DNA of 64,000 bases from Mumia quercus (GCF_025506335.1 NZ_JANZYO010000005.1:1-64000), one strand, 5' to 3'. Shown: positions 43,762 through 53,954, counted from the first letter of the stretch. A program made the numbers and translations. The notes: generated by a model not told the origin, from the letters alone.

Positions 43762-46644
43762 ATGCTCGACGAGCAGAACCCCTCGGCATCCTCATCAGAC
43801 GCTGAATCCAGCCCCGAGTCCGACGACGGCGCTGCGACGGTCACCACCCGTCGACGCCGCGCCGCCTCCAGGCCCGCCGGCCCGCCGACCGCCGCCGTCT
43901 TCTCCGAGGCCGCGCAGGCCGAGCCGACCAAGCCGGCCCGCGCCACCCGTACCCGCAAGGCGACCACGCGTACGGCGAAGGCCGACGAGGCGACCGAGAC
44001 CCCGCCCGCGACCCCGGCCGAGAGCGCGCCCGCCGCCCCGACGGTGACGAAGACCACCCGTACCCGCAAGAAGGCGGCCTCGCGCTCGGCCGGGCCGGCC
44101 ACGCCGGCCACGCCGGTCACCGAGCCCGCCGAGGACGCGGCGCCGGCCGAGGCCGTCGAGCCCGCTCCGGAGGCGACCCCGACCGACGAGGTGGCGCCCG
44201 AGGCCGAGGCTTCGACCGACGCCGTGACGCCCGAGGCGGACGAGGACGACGCCCAGGCTGTCGCCGACACCGCCCCGGCCCGCGCCCGTCGCGCCCCGAT
44301 CGCCACCCCGCTCTTCCAGGCCCCCGAGCCCACGACGGCCCAGCGCCGCAGGCGCCTGCCCGAGCCGGAGGTCGACGTCGAGGACGACGAGCAGGAGGAC
44401 GCTGCGGAGTCGGGGGACGAGAGCCCGCGCGGCCAGCGTGCCCGCAGCGACGCCGACGAGCGGGACGACGCCGAGCAGCGCGACGACTCCGACGAGCGCG
44501 ACGAGCGCGACGACGACACCGACGAGAGCGGCGCCCCGACGCGCCGCCGCCGTCGGCGCGGAGGCCGCCGTCGCCGCAAGCCGAGCGCCGGTGACGACGT
44601 CGAGACCGACGACGAGGACGACACGCGCGACGCGGTGCAGGCCACCACGGACGCCGAGGACACCGACGACGCAGCCGCGCCCGCCGAGGACACCGAGGAC
44701 GCCGACGACGACACCGATTCGACCAGCGGGTCGAGCCGTCGTCGCCGTCGCCGTCGCCGCCGTGGCGAGGACAGCGACACCGCCGCCGACGACCCCGAGA
44801 ACACGGTCGTGCGGGTGCGCGAGCGCCGCAGCCCCGAGGACGAGATCACGAGCGTCTCCGGCTCGACCCGTCTCGAGGCCAAGAAGCAGCGCCGTCGCGA
44901 GGGCCGCGAGGCCGGCCGGCGGCGTACGCCGATCGTCTCCGAGGCCGAGTTCCTGGCGCGCCGGGAGTCGGTCAAGCGCGAGATGGTGATCCGCCAGCGC
45001 GACGAGCTGACCCAGATCGCGGTGCTCGAGGACGACGTCCTGGTCGAGCACTACGTGTCGCGCGAGTCCCAGAACTCGATGATCGGCAACGTCTACATCG
45101 GCCGCGTCCAGAACGTGCTGCCCTCGATGGAGGCGGCGTTCGTCGACATCGGCAAGGGCCGCAACGCGGTGCTGTACGCCGGCGAGGTCGACTGGAGCAA
45201 GCTGGGCGACGGCAAGCCCCGCAAGATCGAAGAGGTGCTCAAGTCGGGCCAGACCGTCCTCGTGCAGGTGACGAAGGACCCGGTCGGCCACAAGGGCGCC
45301 CGCCTGACCAGCCAGATCAGCCTGCCGGGCCGCTTCCTCGTGTACGTGCCCGGCGGTCAGAGCAGCGGGATCTCCCGCAAGCTGCCCGACACCGAGCGCA
45401 ACCGCCTCAAGAACCTGCTCAAGGGCATCCTGCCCGAGGACGCGAGCGTCATCATCCGCACCGCGGCCGAGGGCGCGACCGAGGACCAGCTCACCCGTGA
45501 CGTCGAGGCCCTCGACGCGCGCTGGAAGGACATCGAGAAGAAGGCGTCGTCGGGGACCGCGCCGCAGCTGCTGTACGGCGAGCCGGACCTCACGATCAAG
45601 GTCGTTCGCGACCTGTTCAACGAGGACTTCTCGCGCCTGGTCGTCGAGGGCGCCGACGCGTCGGAGCTGATCGAGGGCTACGTGAGCCACGTCGCCCCCG
45701 ACCTCAAGGACCGCGTCGAGACGTGGAAGGGCTCGGAGTCCGGCGACGTCTTCTCCGCCTTCCGGATCGACGAGCAGATCGCGAAGGCCCTCGACCGCAA
45801 GGTCTGGCTGCCTTCGGGTGGCTCGCTCATCATCGACCGTACGGAAGCGATGACGGTCGTCGACGTGAACACCGGCAAGTTCACCGGTTCGGGCGGCAAC
45901 CTCGAGGAGACCGTCACCAAGAACAACCTCGAGGCGGCCGAGGAGATCGTGCGCCAGCTCCGGCTGCGCGACATCGGCGGCATCATCGTCATCGACTTCA
46001 TCGACATGGTGCTCGAGAGCAACCGTGACCTCGTCCTGCGCCGTCTGGTCGAGTGCCTCGGTCGCGACCGTACGCGCCACCAGGTCGCCGAGGTGACCTC
46101 GCTCGGCCTCGTGCAGATGACCCGCAAGCGCATCGGCACCGGGCTCCTCGAGGCGTTCAGCGAGCCCTGCGAGCACTGCTCCGGCCGCGGTCTGGTCCTC
46201 CACGAGCACCCGGTCGAGCCGAAGAAGTCCTCGGACGAGGGCCGGCGCGGGCGCGGCGGGCGAGGCAAGCGCAGCGACGCGGACCAGCAGAAGTCCGGCA
46301 AGGGCGGCGAGTCCCGGAACCGCTCCGGCCAGAAGGCGAAGGACGACAAGCCGGCGGCCGACGACGGCACCGAGGGCGGTGACACGGCCCCGGCCGAGGC
46401 CGCCCCGACCGAGGCGGCGACGACCGAGGCGGCGACGACCGAGCCGACGACCGACGCGACCGAGGCGGAGGCGAGCGGCCCCCGCAAGCGCCGCCGCCGG
46501 CGCTCGAGCGGGGGCGACAAGGCAGCGGACCAGCCGTCGCCGGAGTCCTCCGACACCGCCTCGCAGGCCGGTGTGGAGGCGCCCGGTACGCTTGACGGCG
46601 GAGTCCCCGACCCCGCTTTGACCGGCGACGGGGAGACTCCGTAG
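43762..46644 (+). CDS. rne: Ribonuclease E/G
   Basis: Endoribonuclease of 960 residues initiating mRNA decay and rRNA processing. The first 380 residues and the last 130 are low-complexity, Ala/Glu/Asp/Thr/Arg-rich and probably disordered, with basic clusters (RRRRRRGGRRRRK) suited to RNA or partner binding. The catalytic core starts at about 390: an S1 domain (NVYIGRVQNVLPSMEAAFVDIG), then TVVDVNTGKFTG and IIVIDFIDM with the metal-binding aspartates, and the zinc link Cys803-Cys806 (CEHCSGRG). Having the scaffold mainly at the N-terminus is the actinobacterial arrangement. Confidence 0.95.
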   Translation: MLDEQNPSASSSDAESSPESDDGAATVTTRRRRAASRPAGPPTAAVFSEAAQAEPTKPARATRTRKATTRTAKADEATETPPATPAESAPAAPTVTKTTRTRKKAASRSAGPATPATPVTEPAEDAAPAEAVEPAPEATPTDEVAPEAEASTDAVTPEADEDDAQAVADTAPARARRAPIATPLFQAPEPTTAQRRRRLPEPEVDVEDDEQEDAAESGDESPRGQRARSDADERDDAEQRDDSDERDERDDDTDESGAPTRRRRRRGGRRRRKPSAGDDVETDDEDDTRDAVQATTDAEDTDDAAAPAEDTEDADDDTDSTSGSSRRRRRRRRRGEDSDTAADDPENTVVRVRERRSPEDEITSVSGSTRLEAKKQRRREGREAGRRRTPIVSEAEFLARRESVKREMVIRQRDELTQIAVLEDDVLVEHYVSRESQNSMIGNVYIGRVQNVLPSMEAAFVDIGKGRNAVLYAGEVDWSKLGDGKPRKIEEVLKSGQTVLVQVTKDPVGHKGARLTSQISLPGRFLVYVPGGQSSGISRKLPDTERNRLKNLLKGILPEDASVIIRTAAEGATEDQLTRDVEALDARWKDIEKKASSGTAPQLLYGEPDLTIKVVRDLFNEDFSRLVVEGADASELIEGYVSHVAPDLKDRVETWKGSESGDVFSAFRIDEQIAKALDRKVWLPSGGSLIIDRTEAMTVVDVNTGKFTGSGGNLEETVTKNNLEAAEEIVRQLRLRDIGGIIVIDFIDMVLESNRDLVLRRLVECLGRDRTRHQVAEVTSLGLVQMTRKRIGTGLLEAFSEPCEHCSGRGLVLHEHPVEPKKSSDEGRRGRGGRGKRSDADQQKSGKGGESRNRSGQKAKDDKPAADDGTEGGDTAPAEAAPTEAATTEAATTEPTTDATEAEASGPRKRRRRRSSGGDKAADQPSPESSDTASQAGVEAPGTLDGGVPDPALTGDGETP

Positions 46645-46786
46645 ACTAGATGGTCGGCACGCCTCTGTGCGTGCCGGTCTGTGTGCCCGGGCACGTGCTT
46701 CGTGCCTGCCGGTGGCACCACCCCAGAGTTTTGGACAGCCCAGGCTCCGACAACGGAGCAGCAACGAGTGAGGATGTGAGTCGGCG
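46645..46786 (+). promoter_or_regulatory. Structured leader of rplU-rpmA
   Basis: CGGCACGC (46655-46662) pairs perfectly with GCGTGCCG (46669-46676). Next, GTGCCC/GGGCAC (46683-46694) and GGCACG/CGTGCC (46690-46695 with 46701-46706) are two hairpins that share bases and therefore exclude each other. Such alternatives are typical of ribosomal protein leaders, and L21 leaders are known in other phyla. Direct evidence for regulation is lacking. Confidence 0.5.
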
Positions 46787-47095
46787 GTGTACGCGATCGT
46801 GCGCAGTGGCGGCCAGCAGCAGAAGGTCGCGGTCGGCGACGTCATCGAGATCGACAAGGTCAAGAGCGCGGTCGGTGAGTCGGTCGAGCTCCCCGCCGTG
46901 CTGCTCGTCGACGGCGACGCCGTGACGGCGGACGCCGACTCGCTCGCGAAGGTCTCCGTGACCGCCGAGGTCGTCGGTGCGACCAAGGGTCCGAAGATCA
47001 TCATCCAGAAGTACAAGAACAAGACCGGATACAAGAAGCGCCAGGGTCACCGCCAGCACTACACGCAGGTCAAGATCACCGGCATCTCGAAGTGA
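46787..47095 (+). CDS. rplU: 50S ribosomal protein L21
   Basis: A 102-residue ribosomal protein starting (GTG)[17 protein letters not shown], the canonical L21 N-terminus, and ending [18 protein letters not shown], the rRNA-binding C-terminus. It binds 23S rRNA next to L20. It is followed 21 bp later by rpmA, the universal L21-L27 pair. Confidence 0.98.
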   Translation: MYAIVRSGGQQQKVAVGDVIEIDKVKSAVGESVELPAVLLVDGDAVTADADSLAKVSVTAEVVGATKGPKIIIQKYKNKTGYKKRQGHRQHYTQVKITGISK

Positions 47096-47116
47096 CGCGA
47101 AAGTAGGCTCGAGCAC

Positions 47117-47371
47117 ATGGCACACAAGAAGGGCGCCGCTTCTACCAAGAACGGCCGTGACTCCAACGCACAGCGCCTCGGTGTGAAGCGCTTCGGTGGT
47201 CAGCAGGTGAGCGCCGGCGAGATCATCGTCCGCCAGCGTGGCACCCACTTCCACCCCGGGACCAACGTCGGCCGTGGTGGCGACGACACGCTGTTCGCTC
47301 TCGCCGCCGGTGCGGTCGAGTTCGGCACGCGCCGTGGTCGTCGTGTGGTCAACATCGTCCCGTCGGAGTGA
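47117..47371 (+). CDS. rpmA: 50S ribosomal protein L27
   Basis: An 84-residue protein beginning [20 protein letters not shown], the classical L27 N-terminus reaching the peptidyl-transferase centre, with no processable extension as seen in Firmicutes. [17 protein letters not shown] is also conserved. It ends the ribosomal pair before a strong terminator. Confidence 0.98.
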   Translation: MAHKKGAASTKNGRDSNAQRLGVKRFGGQQVSAGEIIVRQRGTHFHPGTNVGRGGDDTLFALAAGAVEFGTRRGRRVVNIVPSE

Positions 47372-47392
47372 TCTGACGGACTTCGACGACGA

Positions 47393-47430
47393 CGAGGGGC
47401 GGGTCCGCAGCACGCGGACCCGCCCCTCGT
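47393..47430 (+). terminator. Strong hairpin terminator after rpmA
   Basis: A perfect 16-bp stem: the arm at 47393-47408 (CGAGGGGCGGGTCCGC) pairs with 47414-47429 around the loop AGCAC, followed by TTCCGT. It lies 21 bases after the rpmA stop. Confidence 0.85.
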
Positions 47431-47433
47431 TCC

Positions 47434-47469
47434 GTCTCGTGAGGGTGCGCGCGCACCCGTACGAGAGAC
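47434..47469 (+). promoter_or_regulatory. Second hairpin in the obg leader
   Basis: GTCTCGT (47434-47440) pairs with ACGAGAGAC (47461-47469, two bases bulged), and GGGTGCGC pairs with GCGCACCC inside it. It ends 8 bases before the obg GAGGAGG ribosome-binding site, where folding could affect initiation. Confidence 0.5.
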
Positions 47470-47490
47470 AATCCTGAGGAGGTGGCACGG

Positions 47491-48984
47491 ATGGCAGTCC
47501 CGACGTTCGTCGACAAGGTGACCCTGCACGTCAAGGGCGGTGACGGCGGCAACGGCATCGCCTCGGTGCACCGAGAGAAGTTCAAGCCGCTCGGCGGGCC
47601 GGACGGCGGCAACGGAGGTCGCGGCGGCGACGTCGTCCTGAGGGTCGCTCCGGACGTGACGACGCTGGTCGACTACTACCACGAGCCGCACCGGCGCGGC
47701 GGCAAGGGCGCCCACGGCAGCGGCGGCAACCGCAACGGTTCCCAGGGTGCCGACCTCGTGCTCCCGGTGCCCGAAGGCACCGTCGTGCGCGACGCCGACG
47801 GTGAGCTGCTCGCCGACCTTGTCGGACCCGGCACCGAGCTCGTCGTCGCCCAGGGCGGCCGTGGCGGGCTCGGCAACGCGGCGCTGGCCTCGAGCAAGCG
47901 GAAGGCCCCCGGCTTCGCGCTCAAGGGTGAGCCGGGCGACGAGCGCTCGATCACGCTCGAGCTCAAGGTCGTGGCCGACATCGGCCTCGTCGGCTTCCCC
48001 AGTGCAGGCAAGTCCAGCCTGATCGCGGCGCTGTCGCGAGCCAGGCCCAAGATCGCTGACTACCCCTTCACCACGCTGGTCCCCAATCTCGGCGTGGTCG
48101 TCGCCGGCGACACCACGTACACGGTCGCGGACGTGCCCGGGCTCATCGAGGGTGCCGCTGACGGTCGCGGGCTCGGTCACGACTTCCTGCGGCACGTGGA
48201 GCGGTGCGCCGCGCTGGTGCACGTCATCGACTGCGCGACCATCGAGCCCGGTCGCGACCCCCTCACCGACCTCGACGTGATCGAGGGCGAGCTCAGCGCG
48301 TACGGCGGTCTGGAGGACCGCCCCCGGCTGGTGGCCCTCAACAAGGTCGATGTGCCGGACGCCAAGACGATCGCGGAGTTCGTCCGCGGTGAGCTCGAGG
48401 AGCGCGGCCTCGAGGTCTTCGAGATCTCGGCGGCCAGCCACGAGGGCCTGAAGGCGCTGTCGTACGCGATGGCGGAGGTCGTGGCCTCCTCGCGCAAGGC
48501 AGCTGCGCCTGCCCCGGCGACCCGGATCGTGCTGTCGCCGCGCTCGGTCGACGGCGGCGACGACTTCACCGTCACCCGTACCGGAGGTCAGTGGGTCGTG
48601 CGCGGCGAGAAGCCCGAGCGCTGGGTGCGCCAGACCGACTTCACCAACGACGAGGCCGTCGGCTTCCTCGCCGACCGCCTCAACCGGCTGGGAGTCGAGA
48701 ACCGGCTGCTCGCGATGGGTGCCGAGGCCGGGGACGACGTGGTCATCGGCAGCGTCGACGACGCGGTGGTCTTCGACTTCGACCCGCAGGTCCAGGCCGG
48801 CGCCGAGCTCCTCGGGTCCCGCCGCGGCGAGGACGACCGGCTCATCGAGAACCACCGCCGTACGAACAAGCAGCGCCGCGACGACCTCGCTCGCAAGCGG
48901 GAGTACGAGCGGACGGCACGGGAGGCACGCGCCGAAGGCAGGGTCGCGCCCGAGAGCCTGTGGTCGGAGGACGACGAGGAGTGA
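47491..48984 (+). CDS. obg: Obg GTPase
   Basis: Essential ribosome-assembly and stress GTPase of 497 residues. The N-terminal glycine-rich Obg domain ([17 protein letters not shown] ... [10 protein letters not shown]) is followed by the G domain with G1 GFPSAGKSS (about 168-176), G3 [10 protein letters not shown]4 NKVD and the C-terminal OCT domain (about 340-430). The ATG at 47491 has GAGGAGG at 47477-47483; a GTG three codons upstream overlaps that site and is rejected. The stop overlaps proB (GTGA). Confidence 0.97.
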   Translation: MAVPTFVDKVTLHVKGGDGGNGIASVHREKFKPLGGPDGGNGGRGGDVVLRVAPDVTTLVDYYHEPHRRGGKGAHGSGGNRNGSQGADLVLPVPEGTVVRDADGELLADLVGPGTELVVAQGGRGGLGNAALASSKRKAPGFALKGEPGDERSITLELKVVADIGLVGFPSAGKSSLIAALSRARPKIADYPFTTLVPNLGVVVAGDTTYTVADVPGLIEGAADGRGLGHDFLRHVERCAALVHVIDCATIEPGRDPLTDLDVIEGELSAYGGLEDRPRLVALNKVDVPDAKTIAEFVRGELEERGLEVFEISAASHEGLKALSYAMAEVVASSRKAAAPAPATRIVLSPRSVDGGDDFTVTRTGGQWVVRGEKPERWVRQTDFTNDEAVGFLADRLNRLGVENRLLAMGAEAGDDVVIGSVDDAVVFDFDPQVQAGAELLGSRRGEDDRLIENHRRTNKQRRDDLARKREYERTAREARAEGRVAPESLWSEDDEE

Positions 48985-50066
48985 GGATCGTCGTCAAGGT
49001 CGGCTCGTCGTCGCTCAGCTCGGCCGACGGCGGGCTGAACCTGTCCCGTCTGCACATGCTGGTCGACGCGCTGGCCGACGTGCGCGACCGGGGCGACGAG
49101 GTCGTCCTCGTGAGCTCCGGGGCGATCGCCACCGGGCTCTCTCCTCTGGGGCTCCCCGCCCGCCCGCGCGACCTGGCGACCCAGCAGGCGGCGGCCAGCG
49201 TGGGGCAGGGCCTCCTCGTGGCGCGCTACACCGAGCGGTTCGCACGCCACGACCTCGTGGTCGGCCAGGTGCTGCTGACCGTGGACGACGTGGTCCGCCG
49301 CACCCAGTACCGCAACGCGTACCGGACCCTCGCCCGCCTCCTCGACCTCGGTGTCGTCCCTGTCGTCAACGAGAACGACACCGTCGCGACGGGGGAGATC
49401 CGCTTCGGCGACAACGACCGGCTCGCGGCTCTCGTCGCCCACCTCGTGCACGCCGACCGGCTGGTGCTGCTGTCGGACGTCGACGGGTTGTACGACGGCA
49501 ACCCGATGCTTCCGGGCACGTCGCTGATCCCGGACGTCCACGGCGACGCCGACCTCGAAGGACTCGACCTCGCGAAGCCGAGCGCCTCCAAGGTCGGCAC
49601 GGGCGGGATGGTGACCAAGGTCGAGGCGGCCCGGATCGCCACCGGCGCCGGGATCCCCGTCCTGCTGACGAGCGCGGCGCAGGTCCGAGAGGCACTGGAG
49701 GGGCAGCCGGTCGGCACGACCTTCCACCCGACGGGTCGACGGCGGCCCACGCGTCTGCTGTGGCTCGCGCACGCGACCACCGGAAAGGGGACGCTCGTGC
49801 TCGACCCCGGGGCTGTGCGTGCCCTGGTCGAGCGGCGTGCATCGCTTCTCCCGGCGGGTGTCGTCGGGGTCGAGGGCATCTTCGAGTCCGGAGACCCGGT
49901 CGACCTCGCCGCCGAGGACGGGACAGTCGTGGCGCGGGGTCTGGTGAACTACGACGCCTCTGAGCTGCCGCGGATGATCGGGCGCTCGACCCACGACCTC
50001 GCGGCCGAGCTCGGTGCCGAGTACGAGCGCGAGCTGGTGCACCGCGACGACCTCGTGGTCCTCTGA
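48981..50066 (+). CDS. proB: Glutamate 5-kinase
   Basis: First enzyme of proline synthesis, phosphorylating L-glutamate. The 361-residue protein has the amino-acid-kinase domain ([47 protein letters not shown]) and a C-terminal PUA domain (about 275-361, [14 protein letters not shown]). The PUA domain is standard in full-length ProB and may sense product. The GTG start overlaps the obg stop. Confidence 0.96.
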   Translation: MRIVVKVGSSSLSSADGGLNLSRLHMLVDALADVRDRGDEVVLVSSGAIATGLSPLGLPARPRDLATQQAAASVGQGLLVARYTERFARHDLVVGQVLLTVDDVVRRTQYRNAYRTLARLLDLGVVPVVNENDTVATGEIRFGDNDRLAALVAHLVHADRLVLLSDVDGLYDGNPMLPGTSLIPDVHGDADLEGLDLAKPSASKVGTGGMVTKVEAARIATGAGIPVLLTSAAQVREALEGQPVGTTFHPTGRRRPTRLLWLAHATTGKGTLVLDPGAVRALVERRASLLPAGVVGVEGIFESGDPVDLAAEDGTVVARGLVNYDASELPRMIGRSTHDLAAELGAEYERELVHRDDLVVL

Positions 50067-50148
50067 TCCGATCCGCGGAACTCGCCCACGCGGCAGGGTC
50101 GCGGCGGATAGGGTGAGGCGCGGACACACAGTGCCGAGGGAGGGCTCC

Positions 50149-50514
50149 GTGGTAGGCCAGCAGAAGCTGTGGCACGTCGCACTGACCGTGGCGGGGGCAC
50201 CCCACGACGACGAGGCCGTCCGTACGGCGATGATGCGCCTGCGCGACGAGCACGCCTTCCTGCACTCCTTGCGGTACGCAACCGACCGCGCGGAGATCTG
50301 CTACTGGGAGCAGGCGCCGGAGATGCTCGACGCGGCGGCGATGGCGATGCGGGTCTGGGCGGAGCACCGCTGCTCGGCCGGGCTGCCACGCTGGGAGGTC
50401 GTCGGCCTCGAGGTCCTGGACCAGCCGACGTACCACCTCCGTACGCCCGCGGCCGACCCCTCCTCCTTCGACCCCGTTTCGAGCATGGTCGTCCCGACTC
50501 CGGTCCCCTTCTGA
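50149..50514 (+). CDS. Conserved hypothetical protein between proB and proA (121 aa)
   Basis: A 121-residue protein beginning (GTG)[20 protein letters not shown] and containing [44 protein letters not shown] element at 50137-50143 supports the GTG at 50149. The fold may be a small alpha-beta sandwich; no catalytic or binding motif is recognised. Similar proteins occur at this position in other actinobacteria, by recollection of the locus. It lies in the proB-proA interval, but there is no evidence for a role in proline synthesis. Confidence 0.7.
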   Translation: MVGQQKLWHVALTVAGAPHDDEAVRTAMMRLRDEHAFLHSLRYATDRAEICYWEQAPEMLDAAAMAMRVWAEHRCSAGLPRWEVVGLEVLDQPTYHLRTPAADPSSFDPVSSMVVPTPVPF

Positions 50515-50531
50515 GTCACTATCCTGGAGTC

Positions 50532-51791
50532 GTGACCCACGACCTCGAACCCCACGTCCACGACGCGGCCCGTGCGGCCCGTTCGGCAGCCCTCGACCTG
50601 CGGGCGGCACCGCGCGCGGCGAAGGACGCGGCGCTCCATGCGATGGCCGACGCCCTCGTCGCGCACACCGACGAGATCCTCGACGCCAACGCACGCGACG
50701 TGGAGGACGGGCGCGCCGCCGGGCTCGGCGACCACATCATCGACCGGTTGCGCCTGGACGCGGACCGCGTCGCGGCGATGGCGCAGGGGATCCGTGACGT
50801 GGCCGCGCTCCCGGATCCCGTCGGCGAGGTGGTCCGCGGGTCGACGCTGGCCAACGGGCTCGAGCTGCGTCAGGTGCGCGTGCCGATCGGCGTGATCGGG
50901 ATGATCTACGAGGGGCGCCCCAACGTGACGGCCGACGCGGCCGCGATCTGCCTCAAGGCGGGCAACGCGGTCCTCCTGCGCGGCTCCCGGTCGGCGAGCG
51001 CCTCCAACGCGGCGATCGCCGCGGTGCTGCGCGACGCGGTCGCGTCCACAGGGCTGCCGGCGGACGCGGTCCAGGCGATCGACCCCTCCGACCGGTCGAG
51101 CTCCACCGCGCTCCTGCGGGCCCGCGGCCTGGTCGACCTCGTGATCCCGCGCGGGGGAGCGGGTCTGATCCAGGCGGTCGTCCGCGACGCGCTCGTGCCG
51201 GTGATCGAGACGGGCACGGGCAACGTCCACGTGTACGTCGACGCCGACGCCGACCTCGACATGGCGCTCGACATCGTCGTCAACGCGAAGACGCAGCGCA
51301 CGAGCGTCTGCAACGCGGCCGAGTCGCTGCTGGTCCACAAGGCGGTCGCCGACGACTTCCTGCCGCGCGTCGTGGCCGCGCTGCGTGAGCGGGAGGTGAC
51401 GATCCACGGTGACGACGCGTTCCGCGCGACCGATGCCGAGGTCGTCGCCGCGACGGAGGAGGACTACTCGACCGAGTACCTCTCGCTCGACATCGCCGCG
51501 CGGGTCGTCGACTCCTTCGAGGACGCCGTCGCGCACATCCGGACGTACTCGTCGGGGCACACCGAGGCGATCGTGACCCGGTCCCTCCCGACCGCCCAGC
51601 GCTTCGTCGCATCCGTCGACGCAGCCGCGGTGATGATCAACGCCTCGACACGCTTCACCGACGGTGGCGAGCTCGGCATGGGTGCTGAGATCGGCATCTC
51701 CACCCAGAAGCTCCACGCCAGGGGGCCGATGGGCTTGCCCGAGATGACGACGACCACCTTCGTCGTCACCGGCGACGGCCACGTGCGTTGA
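50532..51791 (+). CDS. proA: Gamma-glutamyl phosphate reductase
   Basis: Second enzyme of proline synthesis, reducing glutamyl phosphate with NADPH. The 419 residues follow the aldehyde-dehydrogenase fold: [20 protein letters not shown], the nucleotide site [11 protein letters not shown], the catalytic Cys260 in [11 protein letters not shown] and the C-terminal [21 protein letters not shown] signature. The GTG at 50532 is 17 bp after the small gene. Confidence 0.97.
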   Translation: MTHDLEPHVHDAARAARSAALDLRAAPRAAKDAALHAMADALVAHTDEILDANARDVEDGRAAGLGDHIIDRLRLDADRVAAMAQGIRDVAALPDPVGEVVRGSTLANGLELRQVRVPIGVIGMIYEGRPNVTADAAAICLKAGNAVLLRGSRSASASNAAIAAVLRDAVASTGLPADAVQAIDPSDRSSSTALLRARGLVDLVIPRGGAGLIQAVVRDALVPVIETGTGNVHVYVDADADLDMALDIVVNAKTQRTSVCNAAESLLVHKAVADDFLPRVVAALREREVTIHGDDAFRATDAEVVAATEEDYSTEYLSLDIAARVVDSFEDAVAHIRTYSSGHTEAIVTRSLPTAQRFVASVDAAAVMINASTRFTDGGELGMGAEIGISTQKLHARGPMGLPEMTTTTFVVTGDGHVR

Positions 51792-51840
51792 GCCGGGGTC
51801 GTGCGCACCGCGATGAGGATCGGACGGTAGATTGGCCCCC

Positions 51841-51999
51841 ATGTCGTTGACTGGATCCGTCTTCACCGAGGTTCTCGCGCAGACCGCCGAGAACGAGGAA
51901 GCCCTGTCGCCGTACGTCGTCGCCGGCGCGGTGCTTCTCGTGTTCATGCTTCTCCTCATCGGGCTCTTCGCCTTCGGCAAGGGGCGCGAGCACTCCTGA
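51841..51999 (+). CDS. Small single-pass membrane protein (52 aa)
   Basis: An ATG at 51841 opens a 52-codon frame: a short polar N-terminus ([20 protein letters not shown]), one membrane helix ([21 protein letters not shown]) and a basic tail GKGREHS. Its stop overlaps the nadD start (TGATG), a strong sign that it is translated. It has no recognised family. Its consistent coupling with nadD suggests it is a functional small protein, perhaps accessory to a membrane complex. Confidence 0.7.
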   Translation: MSLTGSVFTEVLAQTAENEEALSPYVVAGAVLLVFMLLLIGLFAFGKGREHS

Positions 52000-52673
52000 T
52001 GAGCCTGCCGCTCGAGGTCGGCCGGCGCCCCCGTGTGGGGGTGATGGGCGGGACGTTCGACCCGATCCATCACGGTCACCTCGTGGCGGGCTCGGAGGTT
52101 CAGTCGTGGTTCGACCTCGACGAGGTCGTGTTCGTCCCCACGGGTGAGCCGTGGCAGAAGGCCGACCGGAAGGTCTCGCCGGGCGAGGACCGCTACCTCA
52201 TGACGGTCATCGCCACCGCGTCGAACCCGAAGTTCTGGGTGAGCCGGGTCGATCTGGACCGCTCCGGGCCGACGTACACGATCGACACCCTGCGCGACCT
52301 CCGTGCGCACTACGGCGGCGACGTCGACCTCTTCTTCATCACCGGAGCCGACGCGCTCGCGCAGATCCTCACCTGGCGCAACGCCGAGGAGATGTTCGAG
52401 CTCGCCCAGTTCGTGGGCTGCACCCGACCGGGGCACGACATCGACATGCAGACGCTCGACGCCCTGCCGAAGGACCGCGTCACCATCGTCGAGATCCCCG
52501 CTCTGGCGATCTCCTCGACAGACTGCCGCGAGCGCGTCAGCGCGGGGGAGCCCGTCTGGTACCTCGTCCCGGACGGGGTCGTCCAGTACATCGGCAAGCA
52601 CCGCCTCTACGTGGAGGCGTCCGGCTCGACCTCATCTCGCAAGCCACACCACCCGAACGGGAGACTGCCGTGA
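51999..52673 (+). CDS. nadD: Nicotinate-nucleotide adenylyltransferase
   Basis: Forms deamido-NAD from nicotinate mononucleotide and ATP. At 224 residues it is slightly long. The nucleotidyltransferase motif [12 protein letters not shown] is at about 17-28, [10 protein letters not shown] and the C-terminal [10 protein letters not shown] are present. A polar tail ([11 protein letters not shown]) extends it. The ATG overlaps the preceding small gene's stop; the stop overlaps rsfS. Confidence 0.96.
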   Translation: MSLPLEVGRRPRVGVMGGTFDPIHHGHLVAGSEVQSWFDLDEVVFVPTGEPWQKADRKVSPGEDRYLMTVIATASNPKFWVSRVDLDRSGPTYTIDTLRDLRAHYGGDVDLFFITGADALAQILTWRNAEEMFELAQFVGCTRPGHDIDMQTLDALPKDRVTIVEIPALAISSTDCRERVSAGEPVWYLVPDGVVQYIGKHRLYVEASGSTSSRKPHHPNGRLP

Positions 52674-53131
52674 CCGCATCGCCGCGGGCGCTGGAGCTGA
52701 CGCAGGTGGCCGCCACGGCCGCCGCCGACAAGCTCGCGCACCAGATCATCGCCTTCGACGTCTCCGAGCACCTCGTCATCACCGACGTGTTCGTGATCGC
52801 GTCGGCGTCCAACGACCGCCAGGTACGCGCGGTCGTCGACGCCGTCCAGGAGAAGCTCCTCGAGCAGGGCGCCAAGGTCGTGCGCCGCGAGGGCGAGCGA
52901 GAGGGCCGGTGGGTCCTGCTCGACTACGCCGACATCGTCGTCCACGTCCAGCACGACGAGGACCGTTCTTTCTACGCGCTCGAGCGGCTGTGGGGCGACT
53001 GCCCGGTCATCCCGCTGGACGGGATCGGGGACGCCGCCGGCAAGGCACCTGCGACCTCGCAGAGCGTACGGGAGGGTGAGGACACCGACGAGGTGCCGCT
53101 GGCCGGCGAGCCGCCGGTCGCCGACGCATGA
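52670..53131 (+). CDS. rsfS: Ribosomal silencing factor RsfS
   Basis: Binds L14 and prevents subunit joining when nutrients are short. The 153-residue protein shows the RsfS/Iojap core: [46 protein letters not shown] and a conserved FYALERLW. The C-terminal 35 residues are acidic and specific to this protein. The GTG overlaps the nadD stop. Confidence 0.95.
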   Translation: MTASPRALELTQVAATAAADKLAHQIIAFDVSEHLVITDVFVIASASNDRQVRAVVDAVQEKLLEQGAKVVRREGEREGRWVLLDYADIVVHVQHDEDRSFYALERLWGDCPVIPLDGIGDAAGKAPATSQSVREGEDTDEVPLAGEPPVADA

Positions 53132-53829
53132 GTCGGCGCGTCATCGTCTGGCGCCACGGCCAGACCGACTGGAACGTGGCGGGGCGTCTGCAGGGTCAGA
53201 CGGACACCATGCTCAACGCGACGGGGCGTGCACAGGCCGCCGAGATGGCTTCCCGGCTCGCCGTGCTCAACCCGACGCGCATCGTCAGCTCCGACCTCCA
53301 GAGGGCCAGCGCGACCGCGGGAGCGTTGTCGCGCATCGTCGACGTGCCCGTGGAGACCGACGTACGCCTGCGGGAGGTCGCGTTCGGGGAGCGCGAGGGG
53401 CTGACCCGCCACGAGATCCGCGAGCGCTACCCCGACCTGGAGGCGCGCTTCCGCCGGGGCGAGGAGGTCGTCTCGCCGGGTGGTGAGACGCACGTCGACG
53501 CTGCCGAGCGCTTCTGTGCCGTCCTTCGGGAGGTCGTGGCGGTCATGGACAAGGACGAGACTGCCGTCCTCGTGGCGCACGGCGCCGTGATCCGGGTCGG
53601 CATCTGTGCCTTCATCGGCCTGCCTCCGGAGCACTGGCGCTCGTTCGGCGGCTTCAGCAACGGCTGCTGGGCGGTGCTGCAGGAGGGCTTCGGGCGGTGG
53701 CAGGTCACCGAGTGGAACGCCGGCAACCTGCCGGTCCCGGAGATGAGCGACGACGCCGACGCCTCGGACGACGGGGCTCGGACGCGCGAAGGGGACCCCG
53801 ATTTCGGCTCCCGTGGAGCGACCCGCTAA
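53128..53829 (+). CDS. Histidine phosphatase family protein
   Basis: A 233-residue phosphatase of the phosphoglycerate-mutase-like family. The phosphohistidine is in VWRHGQTDWN (RHG at about 7-9), the second histidine in LVAHGAVIRVG. GAM/cobalamin phosphatase, glucosyl-3-phosphoglycerate phosphatase and others share these motifs, so the substrate is open; nadD-rsfS-phosphatase order is frequent in actinobacteria. An acidic, unstructured tail ends it. Confidence 0.88.
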   Translation: MSRRVIVWRHGQTDWNVAGRLQGQTDTMLNATGRAQAAEMASRLAVLNPTRIVSSDLQRASATAGALSRIVDVPVETDVRLREVAFGEREGLTRHEIRERYPDLEARFRRGEEVVSPGGETHVDAAERFCAVLREVVAVMDKDETAVLVAHGAVIRVGICAFIGLPPEHWRSFGGFSNGCWAVLQEGFGRWQVTEWNAGNLPVPEMSDDADASDDGARTREGDPDFGSRGATR

Positions 53830-53867
53830 GATCGAGTCTGCTCGCTGAGTGAGGAACTGCTCAGCAC

Positions 53868-53940
53868 GGGGCTATGGCGCAGTTGGTAGCGCGCTTCCAT
53901 GGCATGGAAGAGGTCCGGGGTTCGAATCCCCGTAGCTCCA
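53868..53940 (+). tRNA. tRNA-Ala(GGC)
   Basis: A 73-base cloverleaf. Acceptor GGGGCTA pairs with TAGCTCC (one G-T pair), the discriminator is A, and no CCA is encoded. The anticodon loop ATGGCAT between CTTCC and GGAAG reads GGC. The T-arm has GGTTCGAATCC. Confidence 0.95.
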
Positions 53941-53954
53941 CCGAAGACCCGCTC

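Noticed and set aside
43795-47034. 1079-codon minus-strand frame opposite rne and rplU
   Set aside because: It mirrors the repetitive rne sequence, contains only Leu/Arg/Val-rich low-complexity sequence and crosses rplU. The plus-strand genes are certain.
47200-48855. 551-codon minus-strand frame opposite rpmA and obg
   Set aside because: It is fully antisense to certain genes and runs through the rpmA terminator, with no recognisable domain.
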